A DNA stretch of 64,000 nt from Bradyrhizobium sp. SZCCT0231 (GTDB lineage Bacteria > Pseudomonadota > Alphaproteobacteria > Rhizobiales > Xanthobacteraceae). The notes below the pieces were generated by a model. It worked only from the letters and a program-made list of their open reading frames with translations, searched no databases and had not been told where the DNA came from. Of this stretch, positions 1-8,835 are shown piece after piece. A program made the translations under genes and the position numbers. The stretch's first letter is position 1. Each line of letters begins with the position of its first letter. The stretch spans positions 558,001 through 622,000 of the forward strand of contig NZ_JAFCKP010000001.1 of NCBI RefSeq assembly GCF_018130245.1, read 5' to 3'.

Positions 1-946
1 GCATGTTCACGTAAGGGTCGCGCTGCGTCAGCATGCGCCAGGCCGTATCGGCGGCAATGAACAGCGGTTTCGGCGTCAGCCCGCAGGCCTGCTCGATGCG
101 TGCCCACAGTAGCCGCAGCGCGCGAAATTTGGCCATGGTCAGGAACTGGTCGGCATCCGCGGCAAGCCGCGCATAGACCATGCCCTGCGCCTGCTCGAGG
201 GGAATGCCGGCGCCTTCGATCGCGCGCAGATAAGCGACGCCGCAGGCCAGCACGAAGGCGAGCTCCTGCACGTCCGAACCGCCGGCATCATGGATCACGC
301 GCCCGTCGGCGGACGCAAACGGCCCCTTGAAGCCGAGCGCGGCGAGACCCTTGATGGCGCCGGTGACGGCGGGCGCGATCTCGTCCCAGCTATAGGGGCT
401 GTGGCCCCAAATTGCGGCTGCCGCGAGCGGATCGAGCCCGAAGCGGATGTTGCAGGCTGCGGGATCGAGCCCTTTGCTCTTCACATATTCCGCGACGTGG
501 ATCGCGGCCATCCGCGATTGCGGGCCGATCTGAAGCTCGAGGCCGATGCCGGCGTCGAGATGAATACCCTTCAAGACCCTTGCGACCGCCTCGGCCGAAG
601 GTTCCAGGCCGAAACCGTGGGCGCCGCTGCCGCCGGCGAATACCAGCGCGAGCCCGGTCGCGCCGTTCTCGAGGTCGGTCAGGGCCTGTGCATTCGCGAG
701 CGCCGCATCGGGATGGTCGATCCGCTGCATGATCTGCCACGGCGCAGCTGGTGGCCGCCCCACGACGGGCGCAACGCCCTTGGCGCGCGGATAGAGCGGA
801 TCGATCTTGATGCCGTCATAGGTCTTGCCGACCAGCTTCTCGAACGGCGCGCCCTTCAGCACGCCGTCGACCAGCTTGCGCCAGTCCTCGACGGTGGCCT
901 TGGGAAAATCCGCCGCCAGCGGCAGGTCGTCAGTCACGGAGGTCAT
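1..946 (-). CDS. mutA: Methylmalonyl-CoA mutase small (beta) subunit, 3' part cut by window edge
   Basis: The reverse strand from an ATG at 946 reads open to the left edge (about 315 codons) and starts MTSVTDDLPLAADFPKATVE. It contains stretches typical of the methylmalonyl-CoA mutase TIM-barrel family, such as GLALVFAGG and ASADGRVIHDAGGSDVQELAF. The small subunit pairs with the B12-binding large subunit (MutB) and interconverts methylmalonyl-CoA and succinyl-CoA in the cytoplasm during propionate and branched-chain metabolism. The remaining C-terminal part and any mutB lie beyond position 1. Small subunits in this family lose the cobalamin domain, but that end cannot be seen here. Identification is by family memory; the partner gene is unseen. 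Confidence 0.85.
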   Translation of the reverse strand, partial: MTSVTDDLPLAADFPKATVEDWRKLVDGVLKGAPFEKLVGKTYDGIKIDPLYPRAKGVAPVVGRPPAAPWQIMQRIDHPDAALANAQALTDLENGATGLALVFAGGSGAHGFGLEPSAEAVARVLKGIHLDAGIGLELQIGPQSRMAAIHVAEYVKSKGLDPAACNIRFGLDPLAAAAIWGHSPYSWDEIAPAVTGAIKGLAALGFKGPFASADGRVIHDAGGSDVQELAFVLACGVAYLRAIEGAGIPLEQAQGMVYARLAADADQFLTMAKFRALRLLWARIEQACGLTPKPLFIAADTAWRMLTQRDPYVNM

Positions 947-1027
947 GCGGCGAGGGGCTCCCGAACATCTTGTTATGCGCAGGCGAAATTGCCACGGCGG
1001 ACCGTCCCTGCAAACGGTTGTTTTTGG

Positions 1028-1519
1028 TTAACCGGTATCCGGAAGCCGCTCAATGCCTTGCGTCGAGACGCTGGCGAGCCCGTCACGCACGCGAATGCCT
1101 GAGATCACGCGGTCGGGCGCGATTTCGGCCAGCGGCACCAGCACGAAGGCGCGCTCGAACAGGCGCGGATGCGGCAGCGTCAGGTCGGGCTTCTGCAAAG
1201 ACACATCGTCATAGGCGATCATGTCGAGATCGAGCGTGCGCGGACCCCAGCGTCTCGCCTTCTCCCGCGTGCGGCCGAATTTCTGCTCGACCTTCTGCAG
1301 CACGAACAATAGCGCGTGCGGATCGAGGCTGGTCTCGATCTCGATGCAGGCGTTGATGAAGGGATCCTGGTCCTCGTCGCCCCAGGGCGGGGTCGCATAG
1401 TCGGACGAGCGCGCGATCAGCGCCGCCTGTGCCATGCCGCAGATATGCGCGATCGCCTTCTTGAACGTCGCGCGGACATCGCCGACATTGCCGCCGAGTG
1501 CGATCAGCACGCTCGCCAT
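1028..1519 (-). CDS. folK: 2-amino-4-hydroxy-6-hydroxymethyldihydropteridine pyrophosphokinase (HPPK)
   Basis: This 163-residue protein transfers pyrophosphate from ATP to 6-hydroxymethyl-dihydropterin, the step before dihydropteroate synthesis in folate formation. The HPPK signatures are clear: ALGGNVGD near the N terminus, the catalytic RWGPRTLDLDMIAYDD around residues 90-106, and LPHPRLFERAFVLVPL after it. Length matches the family. It is the last gene of a minus-strand folP-folB-folK operon: its ATG at 1519 shares one base with the folB stop, so translation is probably coupled. An 81-bp gap separates it from mutA. Confidence 0.95.
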   Translation of the reverse strand: MASVLIALGGNVGDVRATFKKAIAHICGMAQAALIARSSDYATPPWGDEDQDPFINACIEIETSLDPHALLFVLQKVEQKFGRTREKARRWGPRTLDLDMIAYDDVSLQKPDLTLPHPRLFERAFVLVPLAEIAPDRVISGIRVRDGLASVSTQGIERLPDTG

Positions 1520-1887
1520 CAGGGATGCCGCGAGCGTGTCAGCATGATGCCGACGTCGTCGAAGATCGCGGCGATCGGCGCGTGCGGCTTGTGCACCGTG
1601 ACCTTCACGGCGCGGATGCGCGGGAAGTGCGACAGGATGGCGTCGGCCACCGCGCCGGCCGCGCGCTCCAAGAGCTTGTAATTGGTGTTCTTGAACGCCG
1701 CCGTCGTGGTCGCCACGACTTCGGCGTAGGACACCGTGTCCGCGAGCCGGTCGCTGCGCGACGGCTCCGACAGGTCGGTATAGAGCTCGAGGTCGATGAC
1801 GAAACGCTGGCCGACTTCGGTTTCGTGATCCATCACGCCATGGCGCGCATGGATCGACAGGCCGGTCACGAAGATCGTATCGGTCAT
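1519..1887 (-). CDS. folB: Dihydroneopterin aldolase
   Basis: The 122-residue protein matches dihydroneopterin aldolase, which cleaves dihydroneopterin to 6-hydroxymethyl-dihydropterin and glycolaldehyde. The N-terminal family motif LSIHARHGVMDHETEVGQRF is followed by SDRLADTVSYAEVV and the late VHKPHAPI segment that carries the conserved Lys-Pro. Its start overlaps the folP stop by four bases (ATGA) and its stop touches the folK start, so the three folate genes form one tightly packed operon in pathway-related order. Confidence 0.95.
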   Translation of the reverse strand: MTDTIFVTGLSIHARHGVMDHETEVGQRFVIDLELYTDLSEPSRSDRLADTVSYAEVVATTTAAFKNTNYKLLERAAGAVADAILSHFPRIRAVKVTVHKPHAPIAAIFDDVGIMLTRSRHP

Positions 1888-2744
1888 TGCTTGCTCTCGA
1901 TTGCGTATGCCACCCGCAGGGCCTGCAAGGTCTCGGCGACGTCGTGGGTCCGGATGATCCTGGCGCCGCGCTGCGCGGCGATCAGGTGCGCGGCGATCGA
2001 GCCGGCGAGCCGCTCCGATGGCTCCGACGGCGACACCGAGGCGATGAAGCGTTTTCGCGAGGCACCAACGAGGATCGGCAAGCCGAACATGTCGAGCTCG
2101 CGCAAGCGCGCCAGCGCGGTCATGCTCTGCTCGGCGGTCTTGCCGAAGCCGATGCCGGGATCGAGCACGATCTTGTCGCGCGCAATGCCGGCTTGTGCGG
2201 CGATATCCAGCGAGCGCTGAAAGAACGCTTTCATGTCCACAACGATGTCGATCGCGGGATCGACGCTGTCGCGGTTGTGCATGACGATGACGGGGACGCC
2301 CCTGGCGGCGATCAGCGGCGCCATGGCGGCGTCCCCTTGCAGGCCCCAGACGTCGTTGGCGATCGCCGCGCCCTGGTCGAGCGCGAAGGCCACCACCTCC
2401 GCCTTCATGCTGTCGATCGAGACGGGCACACCGAGCGCCACCACGTCGGACAGCACCGGCTTCAACCGCGCGAGCTCTTCCGCTGCCGTGACCGGCCGGG
2501 CGTCCTTGTAGGGCCGGGTGGACTCGGCGCCGATATCGATGATGTCGACACCATCGGCGATCATCGCCCGCGCCCGCTCAAGCGCCCGCGCGGGCGCGAT
2601 GAACTCGCCGCCGTCGGAGAAGGAATCCGGGGTGATGTTGAGCACGCCCATCACCGCAGGAAGAGGCTGTTCCAGCAGCGTCCGCAGCACGTCGATCCCG
2701 GCCGAGCCGGCCGGTGGGACGGAAGGGGAGGGCGAGGCATTCAT
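1884..2744 (-). CDS. folP: Dihydropteroate synthase
   Basis: This 286-residue protein condenses hydroxymethyl-dihydropterin pyrophosphate with p-aminobenzoate and is the sulfonamide target. It has the MGVLNITPDSFSDGG motif near residue 33, DIIDIGAESTRP, and GFGKTAEQS and VGASRKRFI in the C-terminal half. The open frame continues upstream to 2894, but that extension reads through an interspersed repeat (2797-2892), so the ATG at 2744 is chosen; it also gives the usual length. It is the first gene of the folPBK operon. Confidence 0.94.
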   Translation of the reverse strand: MNASPSPSVPPAGSAGIDVLRTLLEQPLPAVMGVLNITPDSFSDGGEFIAPARALERARAMIADGVDIIDIGAESTRPYKDARPVTAAEELARLKPVLSDVVALGVPVSIDSMKAEVVAFALDQGAAIANDVWGLQGDAAMAPLIAARGVPVIVMHNRDSVDPAIDIVVDMKAFFQRSLDIAAQAGIARDKIVLDPGIGFGKTAEQSMTALARLRELDMFGLPILVGASRKRFIASVSPSEPSERLAGSIAAHLIAAQRGARIIRTHDVAETLQALRVAYAIESKQ

Positions 2745-2796
2745 GCGGCCCGCTTTGCGCGGTTGGGAAGGGGGTGTCAAGGCCAACACCCTCCCT

Positions 2797-2892
2797 GTCA
2801 TTGCCCGCGAAGGCGGGCAATCCAGTATTCCGAGGCAGTGCGGTGATACGGAGGGGCCACGGCGTACTGGATACCCCTTCGCGGGGTATGAC
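2797..2892. repeat. Paired palindromic repeat upstream of folP
   Basis: Two related hairpin units face each other. One begins at 2797 with GTCATTGCCCGCGAAGG; the other ends at 2892 and read on the minus strand begins GTCATACCCCGCGAAGG. Each has a GCCCGC/GCGGGC-like or ACCCC/GGGGT stem around GCGAAGG and ends in ATCCAGTA. This is the layout of a REP/BIME-type mosaic element. It lies immediately before folP, within its likely leader. Confidence 0.75.
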
Positions 2893-2934
2893 ACCGACAG
2901 TTGATGCTGCAGGTCGTGCGCCGAGACGTCCGGT

Positions 2935-3342
2935 CTAATACGTGATCTTCGGCGGCAGCTTCTTGGCCTTGGCGATGATGTCGCCGACCGACTTCTCGGA
3001 GGGCAGGATGCGGAGGAGCTTCTTCCTCTCGTTGGCTTCGCGCATGCTCTGCGCCAGCCTTGCCGGATTCCGATAGGCGAGCTCGCGCACGGTGGTGACG
3101 CCGGCGGCGCGGACCAGGCCGACCTTGGCCCTGCCCATGCCGGGAATGCGCATGTAGTCGGAGACGTTGGCCCATTCCAGCAGCGACTGCTCGCTGATGC
3201 CCGTCTTGGCGGAAAGCGCCTTGCGGCCCTTCACGGTCGAGGCCGCCTCGAGCAGCGCGTCGGTGGTGCGGATTCCTTGCGCCTTCAACTTGTTGGCTGC
3301 AAAGGCAGGCAGGCCCTCAATCTCGGAGATCGGATATGTCAT
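2935..3342 (-). CDS. DUF4332-type helix-hairpin-helix protein
   Basis: The 135-residue product starts MTYPISEIEGLPAFAANKL and consists of short helix-hairpin-helix-like segments (IEGLPAFAANKLKAQGIRT; MRIPGMGRAKVGLVRAAGV) like the DUF4332 family, whose members are thought to bind nucleic acid or act as scaffolds. A longer frame reaches 3489 but overlaps the neighbouring gene, and the ATG at 3342 begins the conserved part. No catalytic residues can be named. It is transcribed in the same direction as the next gene at 3368, with a 25-bp gap, so the two may be co-transcribed. Confidence 0.8.
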   Translation of the reverse strand: MTYPISEIEGLPAFAANKLKAQGIRTTDALLEAASTVKGRKALSAKTGISEQSLLEWANVSDYMRIPGMGRAKVGLVRAAGVTTVRELAYRNPARLAQSMREANERKKLLRILPSEKSVGDIIAKAKKLPPKITY

Positions 3343-3367
3343 GATGCTCGATGTGAAATGCGTGGCT

Positions 3368-3733
3368 TCAGGCGAACTGGCTGAGCCCCGGCGTCCCCGC
3401 GATGATCTTGCCCATCTGATCCGCTCCGATTTTGTCGCGCCCGTAGCGGAAAAGTTCACGGGCGACGTTTTGAATCTCGGACATGCCAAGCCCGAGGCCC
3501 ATCAGGCGGGTGCCGACGGCCATCAAGCCGCCGCCCATCAGCCGCGACAGCCCGCCGCCGCTCCTGGACGCCTCGATCGCAGCTTCCGCTCCGGGGATTT
3601 GGTCGATCAGGGCCTGCACGCTATCGGAAGGACCCTCGCTGCGGAGGAAGCCCAGGATAATGCCGACGGTCTTTTCAGCGACAGCACCATCTATGCTGGC
3701 GTTTGCCGCCAGCCGTCCGATCAGCTCGTCCAT
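3368..3733 (-). CDS. Small helical protein, possibly DUF2267/DUF2780-like
   Basis: This 121-residue protein starts MDELIGRLAANASIDGAVAEK. It has an N-terminal helical region with VGIILGFLRSEGPSDSVQALI, then a glycine-rich, probably membrane-associating middle (LSRLMGGGLMAVGTRLMGLGLGM, residues about 62-84), and a C-terminal helix. The pattern resembles small DUF2267 or DUF2780 (VcgC/VcgE) proteins, but I cannot decide between them and the function is unknown. Codon use matches its neighbours. Confidence 0.65.
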   Translation of the reverse strand: MDELIGRLAANASIDGAVAEKTVGIILGFLRSEGPSDSVQALIDQIPGAEAAIEASRSGGGLSRLMGGGLMAVGTRLMGLGLGMSEIQNVARELFRYGRDKIGADQMGKIIAGTPGLSQFA

Positions 3734-4079
3734 AAGGCCCGCCCCTCAGCCGGTTTGCATGCCGGAGATTGCTTTCGAAAACGATCTTGAGCCGGTGCGA
3801 TGTGAAATTCAAGCGATGAACGCACGCGCCGTGCGATTCACCTTCGAACGCGCGAAAGGTGTTGCAGCCGTGCAAGAGCCGAGAACGAATCGGCGATAAA
3901 TTGCCGCGTCGCGAACGCCTCGTTCCTAGTTTCGGCTGACGTCGTCCGTTTGTGTCCGACAATGTCGCATGCTGGGGCGCTTTGAACGGTTTTAATCGGC
4001 GTGCGACATGCGTTAAACTATGGAACTGGTGCATTTGAGTTTCAATACGTGAAACTCGGCAGAGAGATCAGAGAGAATA
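3734..4079. other. Divergent intergenic region, no gene seen
   Basis: These 346 bases separate a minus-strand small protein gene from the plus-strand HerA-like ATPase gene, so both promoters should lie here. Base composition becomes less GC-rich towards 3890-4080. No convincing -35/-10 pair, palindrome, repeat unit or small RNA could be identified by eye. Confidence 0.6.
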
Positions 4080-5702
4080 ATGACCGCACAGGACAGCAAG
4101 CTCGGCGACACCGACGACAAGATCTTCGTCGGCAGGGGAGACGAGCAGGCCTGGCTGACGTTGGCGCTCGCCAATCGCCACGGCCTCGTCACGGGTGCAA
4201 CCGGAACCGGCAAGACGGTGTCGCTGCAAGTGATGGCGGAAGGATTTGCGCGCGCCGGTGTTCCGGTCTTCGCAGCCGACATCAAGGGCGACCTCTCCGG
4301 CATCTCGGAGGCCGGCGAGGCCAAGGATTTCATCGTCAAGCGCGCCACCGAAATGGGGCTGTCATTCCAGCCCGATCAGTTCTCGACGGTGTTCTGGGAC
4401 GTGTTCGGCGAGCAGGGCCACCCGGTGCGCGCCACCGTCACGGAAATGGGGCCGCTTCTGCTGGCGCGCATGCTCGACCTGAACGATGTGCAGGAAGGCG
4501 TGCTCAACGTCGCCTTCCGCGTCGCCGACGACAACGGCCTGACTTTGATCGACATGAAGGACTTGCGGGCGCTGCTCGACGCCATCGTGCCCGACAGCGG
4601 GAAGAAGGGTGCGGACGCGGAGGAGGATCCGCTCGCCGCCATCCGCAAGGCCGCTCAGGGGTTCGGCAACGTCACCAAGGCGACCGTCGGCACCATCCAG
4701 CGCCAGCTCCTGGTGCTGGAGAACCAGGGCGGCACCAAATTCTTCGGTGAGCCGGCGCTGACGCTGAAGGACTTCATGAAGACCGACCGCGACGGCCGCG
4801 GCATGGTCAACATTCTGGTCGCCGACAAGCTGCTCCAGAATCCCAGGCTTTACGCGACGTTCCTGCTGTGGATGTTGTCGGAGCTGTTCGAGGAGCTGCC
4901 CGAAGCCGGCGACCTGCCCAAGCCGAAGCTCGTGTTCTTCTTCGACGAAGCGCATCTGTTGTTCAATGACGCGCCCAAGGCGCTGATGGACAAGATCGAG
5001 CAGGTGGTCCGCCTGATCCGCTCCAAGGGCGTCGGCATCTACTTCGTGACGCAAAACCCGATCGACGTGCCGGACCGCGTGCTCGGACAATTGGGCAACC
5101 GGGTGCAGCACGCGCTGCGCGCCTTCACTCCGCGCGACCAGAAGGCGGTCGCCGCTGCGGCGCAGACCTTCCGGCCCAATCCGAAGCTCGATACCGCCAA
5201 GGTGATCACGGAGCTCGGCAAGGGCGAGGCGCTGGTGTCCTTCCTCGAGGGCAATGGCACGCCTTCGATGGTGGAGCGGGTGATGATCCGGCCGCCGTCG
5301 GCCCGCATCGGACCGATCACGCCGGACGAGCGCAAGGCGATCATGGCCGCAAGCCCGGTGAAGGGCAAATATGACACCGCCGTCGATTCCGAGTCCGCCT
5401 ACGAGATGATTCAGAAGCGCATCGCCGCCACGGCGGCCACGGCGGACGCTCCAGCTGGCGCAAGCGGTGGCGGCATCCTGGGCCAGATCGGCTCGATGGT
5501 CGGCACCATCTTCGGCACCAACGTCAAGCGAGGCCGTCTGTCGACCGGCCAGGTCATTGCGCGGGACGTGACGCGATCGGTCACCAATCAGGTGATCGGC
5601 GGGCTGGCCGCCAATGTCGGCAAGTCGATCGGCGGCCAGCTCGGCGGCTCGATCGGCCGCACCCTGGTCCGCGGCGCGCTCGGCGGATTGCTGCGGCGGT
5701 AG
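4080..5702 (+). CDS. HerA-like ATPase, DUF853 (YjgR) family
   Basis: This 540-residue cytoplasmic P-loop ATPase belongs to the HerA/FtsK-related group. Walker A is GATGTGKT at residues 39-46, followed by [15 protein letters not shown]. Walker B is [12 protein letters not shown] around residue 285, and [22 protein letters not shown] forms the sensor/arginine-finger side. The C-terminal 100 residues are glycine-rich and low-complexity (repeated [10 protein letters not shown]-type stretches). Family members are called YjgR and have no settled function. There is no NurA nuclease partner beside it, so a HerA-NurA end-resection role is not supported. It stands alone between divergent and same-direction neighbours. 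Confidence 0.88.
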   Translation: MTAQDSKLGDTDDKIFVGRGDEQAWLTLALANRHGLVTGATGTGKTVSLQVMAEGFARAGVPVFAADIKGDLSGISEAGEAKDFIVKRATEMGLSFQPDQFSTVFWDVFGEQGHPVRATVTEMGPLLLARMLDLNDVQEGVLNVAFRVADDNGLTLIDMKDLRALLDAIVPDSGKKGADAEEDPLAAIRKAAQGFGNVTKATVGTIQRQLLVLENQGGTKFFGEPALTLKDFMKTDRDGRGMVNILVADKLLQNPRLYATFLLWMLSELFEELPEAGDLPKPKLVFFFDEAHLLFNDAPKALMDKIEQVVRLIRSKGVGIYFVTQNPIDVPDRVLGQLGNRVQHALRAFTPRDQKAVAAAAQTFRPNPKLDTAKVITELGKGEALVSFLEGNGTPSMVERVMIRPPSARIGPITPDERKAIMAASPVKGKYDTAVDSESAYEMIQKRIAATAATADAPAGASGGGILGQIGSMVGTIFGTNVKRGRLSTGQVIARDVTRSVTNQVIGGLAANVGKSIGGQLGGSIGRTLVRGALGGLLRR

Positions 5703-5747
5703 GCAGAACGCCCTGTGTTGGGCAATTCCGCTTGACCACAGAAGGTC

Positions 5748-5790
5748 GTCATGCCCGGGCTTGTCCCGAGCATCCACGTTCTTCGAGGCC
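5748..5790. repeat. Single palindromic repeat unit
   Basis: A short hairpin with arms GCCCGGG and CCCGAGC around CTTGT is followed by ATCCACGTTCTTCGAGG. This is the form of a dispersed extragenic repeat seen many times in Bradyrhizobium-like genomes (recalled, not searched). It lies between the HerA-like gene and the GT87-like gene. Confidence 0.55.
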
Positions 5791-5875
5791 ACCGCCGGTA
5801 CAATTTCAGGTGAGGGACTCTCCAAGCCTCCGCCGGTCTGCTAGGTCCTGTTTTGTCGCCGCACAGGACCGCATC

Positions 5876-7204
5876 GTGACCCCGCCTGCCCCGTTAGCCA
5901 AGCCTGATGCGCCGAGACGCCTGTCGCCGCGTGCGCCGCTGGATCTGCTTTTTCTGTTCTGCTGTGTCCTCCTGACGGCCGACGTGCTCGTCCCCGAGAT
6001 TTTCGGCCGCGGCAAGACCAAGGACTACTCGCTCTGGTACTGGGCCGGACAGCAGGTCCTGGAGGGTGGGCCGTTGTATCCTGCCACGGCCCTCGAGTAT
6101 TTCGACTTCATCTATCCACCGCTCCCGGCGATCCTGCTGGCGATCCCGAGCTGGTTCGGCAAAATCACGCTCTATGTCGTCCTCTCGATCTTGAACGCTG
6201 TGGCGTGGTGGTACACCGGGGCGCTCTCCCAGGTCATGGCCGGCTCGGACCGCAAGCCTGGCCCCTGGCTGGAAGCACTGCCGGTCGTCGTCACCGTGGC
6301 CTTCGTGTTCGACATGTTCGACCTCGGCCAGCCGAACCTCGTCCTGCTGGCGATGATGCTCTATGGTTTCTGGAGCTTGCGGCATCAGCGGTCGTGGCTC
6401 GCTGGCTTCATGTTCGCGCTCGCCGCCGCCATCAAGGTGTTTCCGATCGCCGTGCTGCCTTATCTGCTCTGGCGGCGCAAATGGGCCGCGCTTGTCAGCA
6501 CGATCGTCTTCACCGGCATTCTTCTCTATGTCGTGCCGGCACCGATCCGTGGCTTCGAGCGCAACGCGGCCGAACTTGCGACCTGGTACCAGGGCATGGT
6601 CGGGACGAGCTCGGAAAAGGGCTTTGGCCAGCGTGACGAGCAGAATTGGTCGTGGGTCAACCAGTCCCTCATTGCCGTCACGCATCGCCTGGTCCGGCCG
6701 ATCAACTACAATCAGGATGATCCCAAAAAGCCGCCGCGCACGATGAACGTGATCGACGTCGACTACGGGACGGCGAACTGGATCGTGCTGGCGCTGTCGG
6801 CATTGCTCGGGCTCGGCTTCGTCGCAATCATGCCGCGGCAAGCGCGGCGAACGGCGCGCACCGATGCCGAGGAGCTCGGCATCTTGTTCTGCCTGATGAC
6901 GGTGGCCTCGCCTTTGGCGCGGCAATACTACTTCATGTGGTTGTTCTTCCCGATCACGGTGCTGATGCATCGCGCCGCCTTCGACGAGCGAGCGCATGTG
7001 CGCCTGGGAACCTGGCTCGCCTTGGGTGCCGCCGGCATCCTCATGCTGCTGTCGCTGCCGTGGTTTCCGACTGTGATCCAGGCCTGGGGCAACAACCTCG
7101 CTGCGACCGCCGTCCTCGCAGGGTGCCTCGCCTGGCACATCCGGCATCCGCCGCTTGCGGCTAGCCCCGAGGCCGCGGCGGCGCTAAAACCCGGGACCTC
7201 TTGA
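5876..7204 (+). CDS. Membrane glycosyltransferase, GT87/DUF2029 family
   Basis: The 442-residue protein has about ten hydrophobic segments, beginning with APLDLLFLFCCVLLTADVLV near residue 20. The first loop carries KDYSLWYWAGQQVLEGGPLY and FDFIYPPLPAIL, matching polyprenol-phosphate-sugar dependent GT-C transferases of family GT87. Such enzymes move sugars from lipid carriers outside the cytoplasmic membrane. The frame is open back to 5732, but that part is a dispersed repeat, so the GTG at 5876 is preferred. The sugar and acceptor are unknown. Confidence 0.78.
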   Translation: MTPPAPLAKPDAPRRLSPRAPLDLLFLFCCVLLTADVLVPEIFGRGKTKDYSLWYWAGQQVLEGGPLYPATALEYFDFIYPPLPAILLAIPSWFGKITLYVVLSILNAVAWWYTGALSQVMAGSDRKPGPWLEALPVVVTVAFVFDMFDLGQPNLVLLAMMLYGFWSLRHQRSWLAGFMFALAAAIKVFPIAVLPYLLWRRKWAALVSTIVFTGILLYVVPAPIRGFERNAAELATWYQGMVGTSSEKGFGQRDEQNWSWVNQSLIAVTHRLVRPINYNQDDPKKPPRTMNVIDVDYGTANWIVLALSALLGLGFVAIMPRQARRTARTDAEELGILFCLMTVASPLARQYYFMWLFFPITVLMHRAAFDERAHVRLGTWLALGAAGILMLLSLPWFPTVIQAWGNNLAATAVLAGCLAWHIRHPPLAASPEAAAALKPGTS

Positions 7205-7228
7205 GACCCAACAATCAGGATAACAATC

Positions 7229-8623
7229 ATGGCCAATGCGCAGCTCCAATCCGTGCTCGACCACATCGACAAGGATTTCGACAACAGCCTGGAGCGCCTG
7301 TTCTCGTTGTTGCGGATCAAGTCGATCTCGGCCGATCCGGCCTTTGCGGATGATTGCAAGGCTGCGGCCGAGCATCTCGCCAAGGACATCGCCAGCCTCG
7401 GTGTTGCCACCGAGGTAAGGCCGACCGCAGGCCATCCCGCCGTCGTCGGCAAGACCGGAGCGGGTGGGCGGCCGCACGTGCTGTTCTACGGCCATTACGA
7501 CGTGCAGCCGGTCGATCCGCTCGATCTCTGGCACCGTCCGCCGTTCGAGCCCGTTGTCGCCGATCATGCCGACGGCCGCAAGATCATCGTCGCGCGCGGC
7601 GCCGAGGACGACAAGGGCCAGGTGATGACCTTCGTCGAAGCCTGCCGCGCCTGGAAGAAGGTGACGGGCTCGCTGCCGATCGACATCACCTTCCTGATCG
7701 AAGGCGAGGAGGAGGTCGGCTCGAAGAACTTTGTGCCCTTCATCGAGGCCAACAAGGACGAGTTCAAGGCCGACTACGTGCTGGTCTGCGACACCAGCAT
7801 GTGGGATCCGAGCACGCCGGCGATCACGACCTCGCTGCGTGGCCTGCTCTATGAGGAGCTGAAGATCACCGCCGCCAATCGCGATCTGCATTCCGGCGTG
7901 TTCGGCGGCACCGCGATGAACCCGATCCGCCTGCTCACGAAAATTCTCGGCGGCCTGTTCGACGACGACAACCGCATCACCATCCCCGGCTTCTATGACG
8001 GCGTGAAGGATACGCCGCCCGACATCCTGGCGCAGTGGAAGAAGCTCGAATTCACGCCCGAGACCTTCCTCAAGCCGGTCGGGCTGTCGCTCCCTGCTGG
8101 CGAGAAGGGCAGGCTTCTGGTCGAGCAGGCCTCGACGCGTCCGACCTGCGACGTCAACGGAATCTGGGGCGGCTATATCGGCGAGGGCTCCAAGACCGTG
8201 ATCCCCTCGCATGCTTCGGCCAAGGTGTCATTCCGCCTCGTGCAGGGCCAGGATCCCGCGACAATCCGCAAGGCCTTCCGTGATTATGTATCGGCGCGCA
8301 TTCCCGGCGACTGCAAGGTCGAGTTCGGCGACCATTCCGCCGCGCCCGCGGTTGCACTCGACTGGACCATGAAGCCGCTCACCGCCGCCAGCAAGGCGCT
8401 GGCCGACGAGTGGGGCAAGGAGACGGTGCTGATGGGGTCGGGCGCCTCGATCCCGATCGTCGCCGACTTCAAGCGCACGCTCGGCCTCGACTCGCTGCTG
8501 GTCGGCTTCGGCCTCGACGACGACAACATCCACTCACCGAACGAGAAATACGACCTGCGGAGCTTCCAGAAAGGCATCCGCTCCTGGGCAAGGATCCTCG
8601 CGGCACTGGCGGAGGTGAAATAA
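7229..8623 (+). CDS. M20-family metallopeptidase (dipeptidase)
   Basis: This 464-residue zinc peptidase follows the GT87-like gene by 24 bases. Metal and catalytic motifs of clan MH are present: FYGHYDVQPVD around residue 90, GAEDDKGQVM around 127-136, and IEGEEEVGSKNF around 156. The dimerisation (lid) domain lies between about 200 and 350. The overall pattern resembles the CNDP-like dipeptidases more than DapE or ArgE. It is a soluble cytoplasmic enzyme with no signal peptide. The substrate cannot be told from sequence. Confidence 0.9.
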   Translation: MANAQLQSVLDHIDKDFDNSLERLFSLLRIKSISADPAFADDCKAAAEHLAKDIASLGVATEVRPTAGHPAVVGKTGAGGRPHVLFYGHYDVQPVDPLDLWHRPPFEPVVADHADGRKIIVARGAEDDKGQVMTFVEACRAWKKVTGSLPIDITFLIEGEEEVGSKNFVPFIEANKDEFKADYVLVCDTSMWDPSTPAITTSLRGLLYEELKITAANRDLHSGVFGGTAMNPIRLLTKILGGLFDDDNRITIPGFYDGVKDTPPDILAQWKKLEFTPETFLKPVGLSLPAGEKGRLLVEQASTRPTCDVNGIWGGYIGEGSKTVIPSHASAKVSFRLVQGQDPATIRKAFRDYVSARIPGDCKVEFGDHSAAPAVALDWTMKPLTAASKALADEWGKETVLMGSGASIPIVADFKRTLGLDSLLVGFGLDDDNIHSPNEKYDLRSFQKGIRSWARILAALAEVK

Positions 8624-8641
8624 CGCACGGTGCCGTAGTGT

Positions 8642-8736
8642 CGTAGGGTGGGCAAAGGCGCAAAGCGCCGTGCCCACCATCTCCCAGAGATCGAAGGAAG
8701 AAGACGTGGGCACGCTTCGCTTTGCCCACCCTACGA
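8642..8736. repeat. Long inverted repeat, family with GTAGGGTGGGCAAA ends
   Basis: The element starts CGTAGGGTGGGCAAAG and ends with the inverse complement CTTTGCCCACCCTACG. Inner arms contain CGTGCCCACC and GTGGGCACG, so the transcript could fold into one long hairpin with side stems. A second copy with a different centre is at 13234-13356. It is non-coding and lies just downstream of the peptidase gene. Confidence 0.85.
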
Positions 8737-8750
8737 AGCCTGCCAAATAA

Positions 8751-8778
8751 AAACGCCGCCCGGAATTGGGCGGCGTTT
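8751..8778 (-). terminator. Rho-independent terminator for the class II aldolase gene
   Basis: Perfect 11-bp arms (AAACGCCGCCC and its complement) flank a 6-base loop. On the minus strand the stem is followed by a T run (TTTTTATTT when the arm tail is included), about 58 bases beyond the aldolase stop. On the plus strand the T tract is shorter, so action on the peptidase transcript would be weaker. Confidence 0.85.
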
Positions 8779-8835
8779 CATTCCAAAAGGCGTAGAGGTT
8801 CGTTGAGCGCTACCTTACACGAAGCTCAGAAAATC

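Noticed and set aside
290-1102. 270-residue plus-strand frame antisense to the mutase gene
   Set aside because: The minus strand encodes a recognisable methylmalonyl-CoA mutase subunit over the same bases; the plus frame has no known motif and is kept open by high GC.
4080-5702. HerA of a HerA-NurA or antiphage (HerA-DUF4297/SIR2) system
   Set aside because: No nuclease, SIR2 or DUF4297 gene lies beside it and the sequence fits the stand-alone YjgR/DUF853 group.
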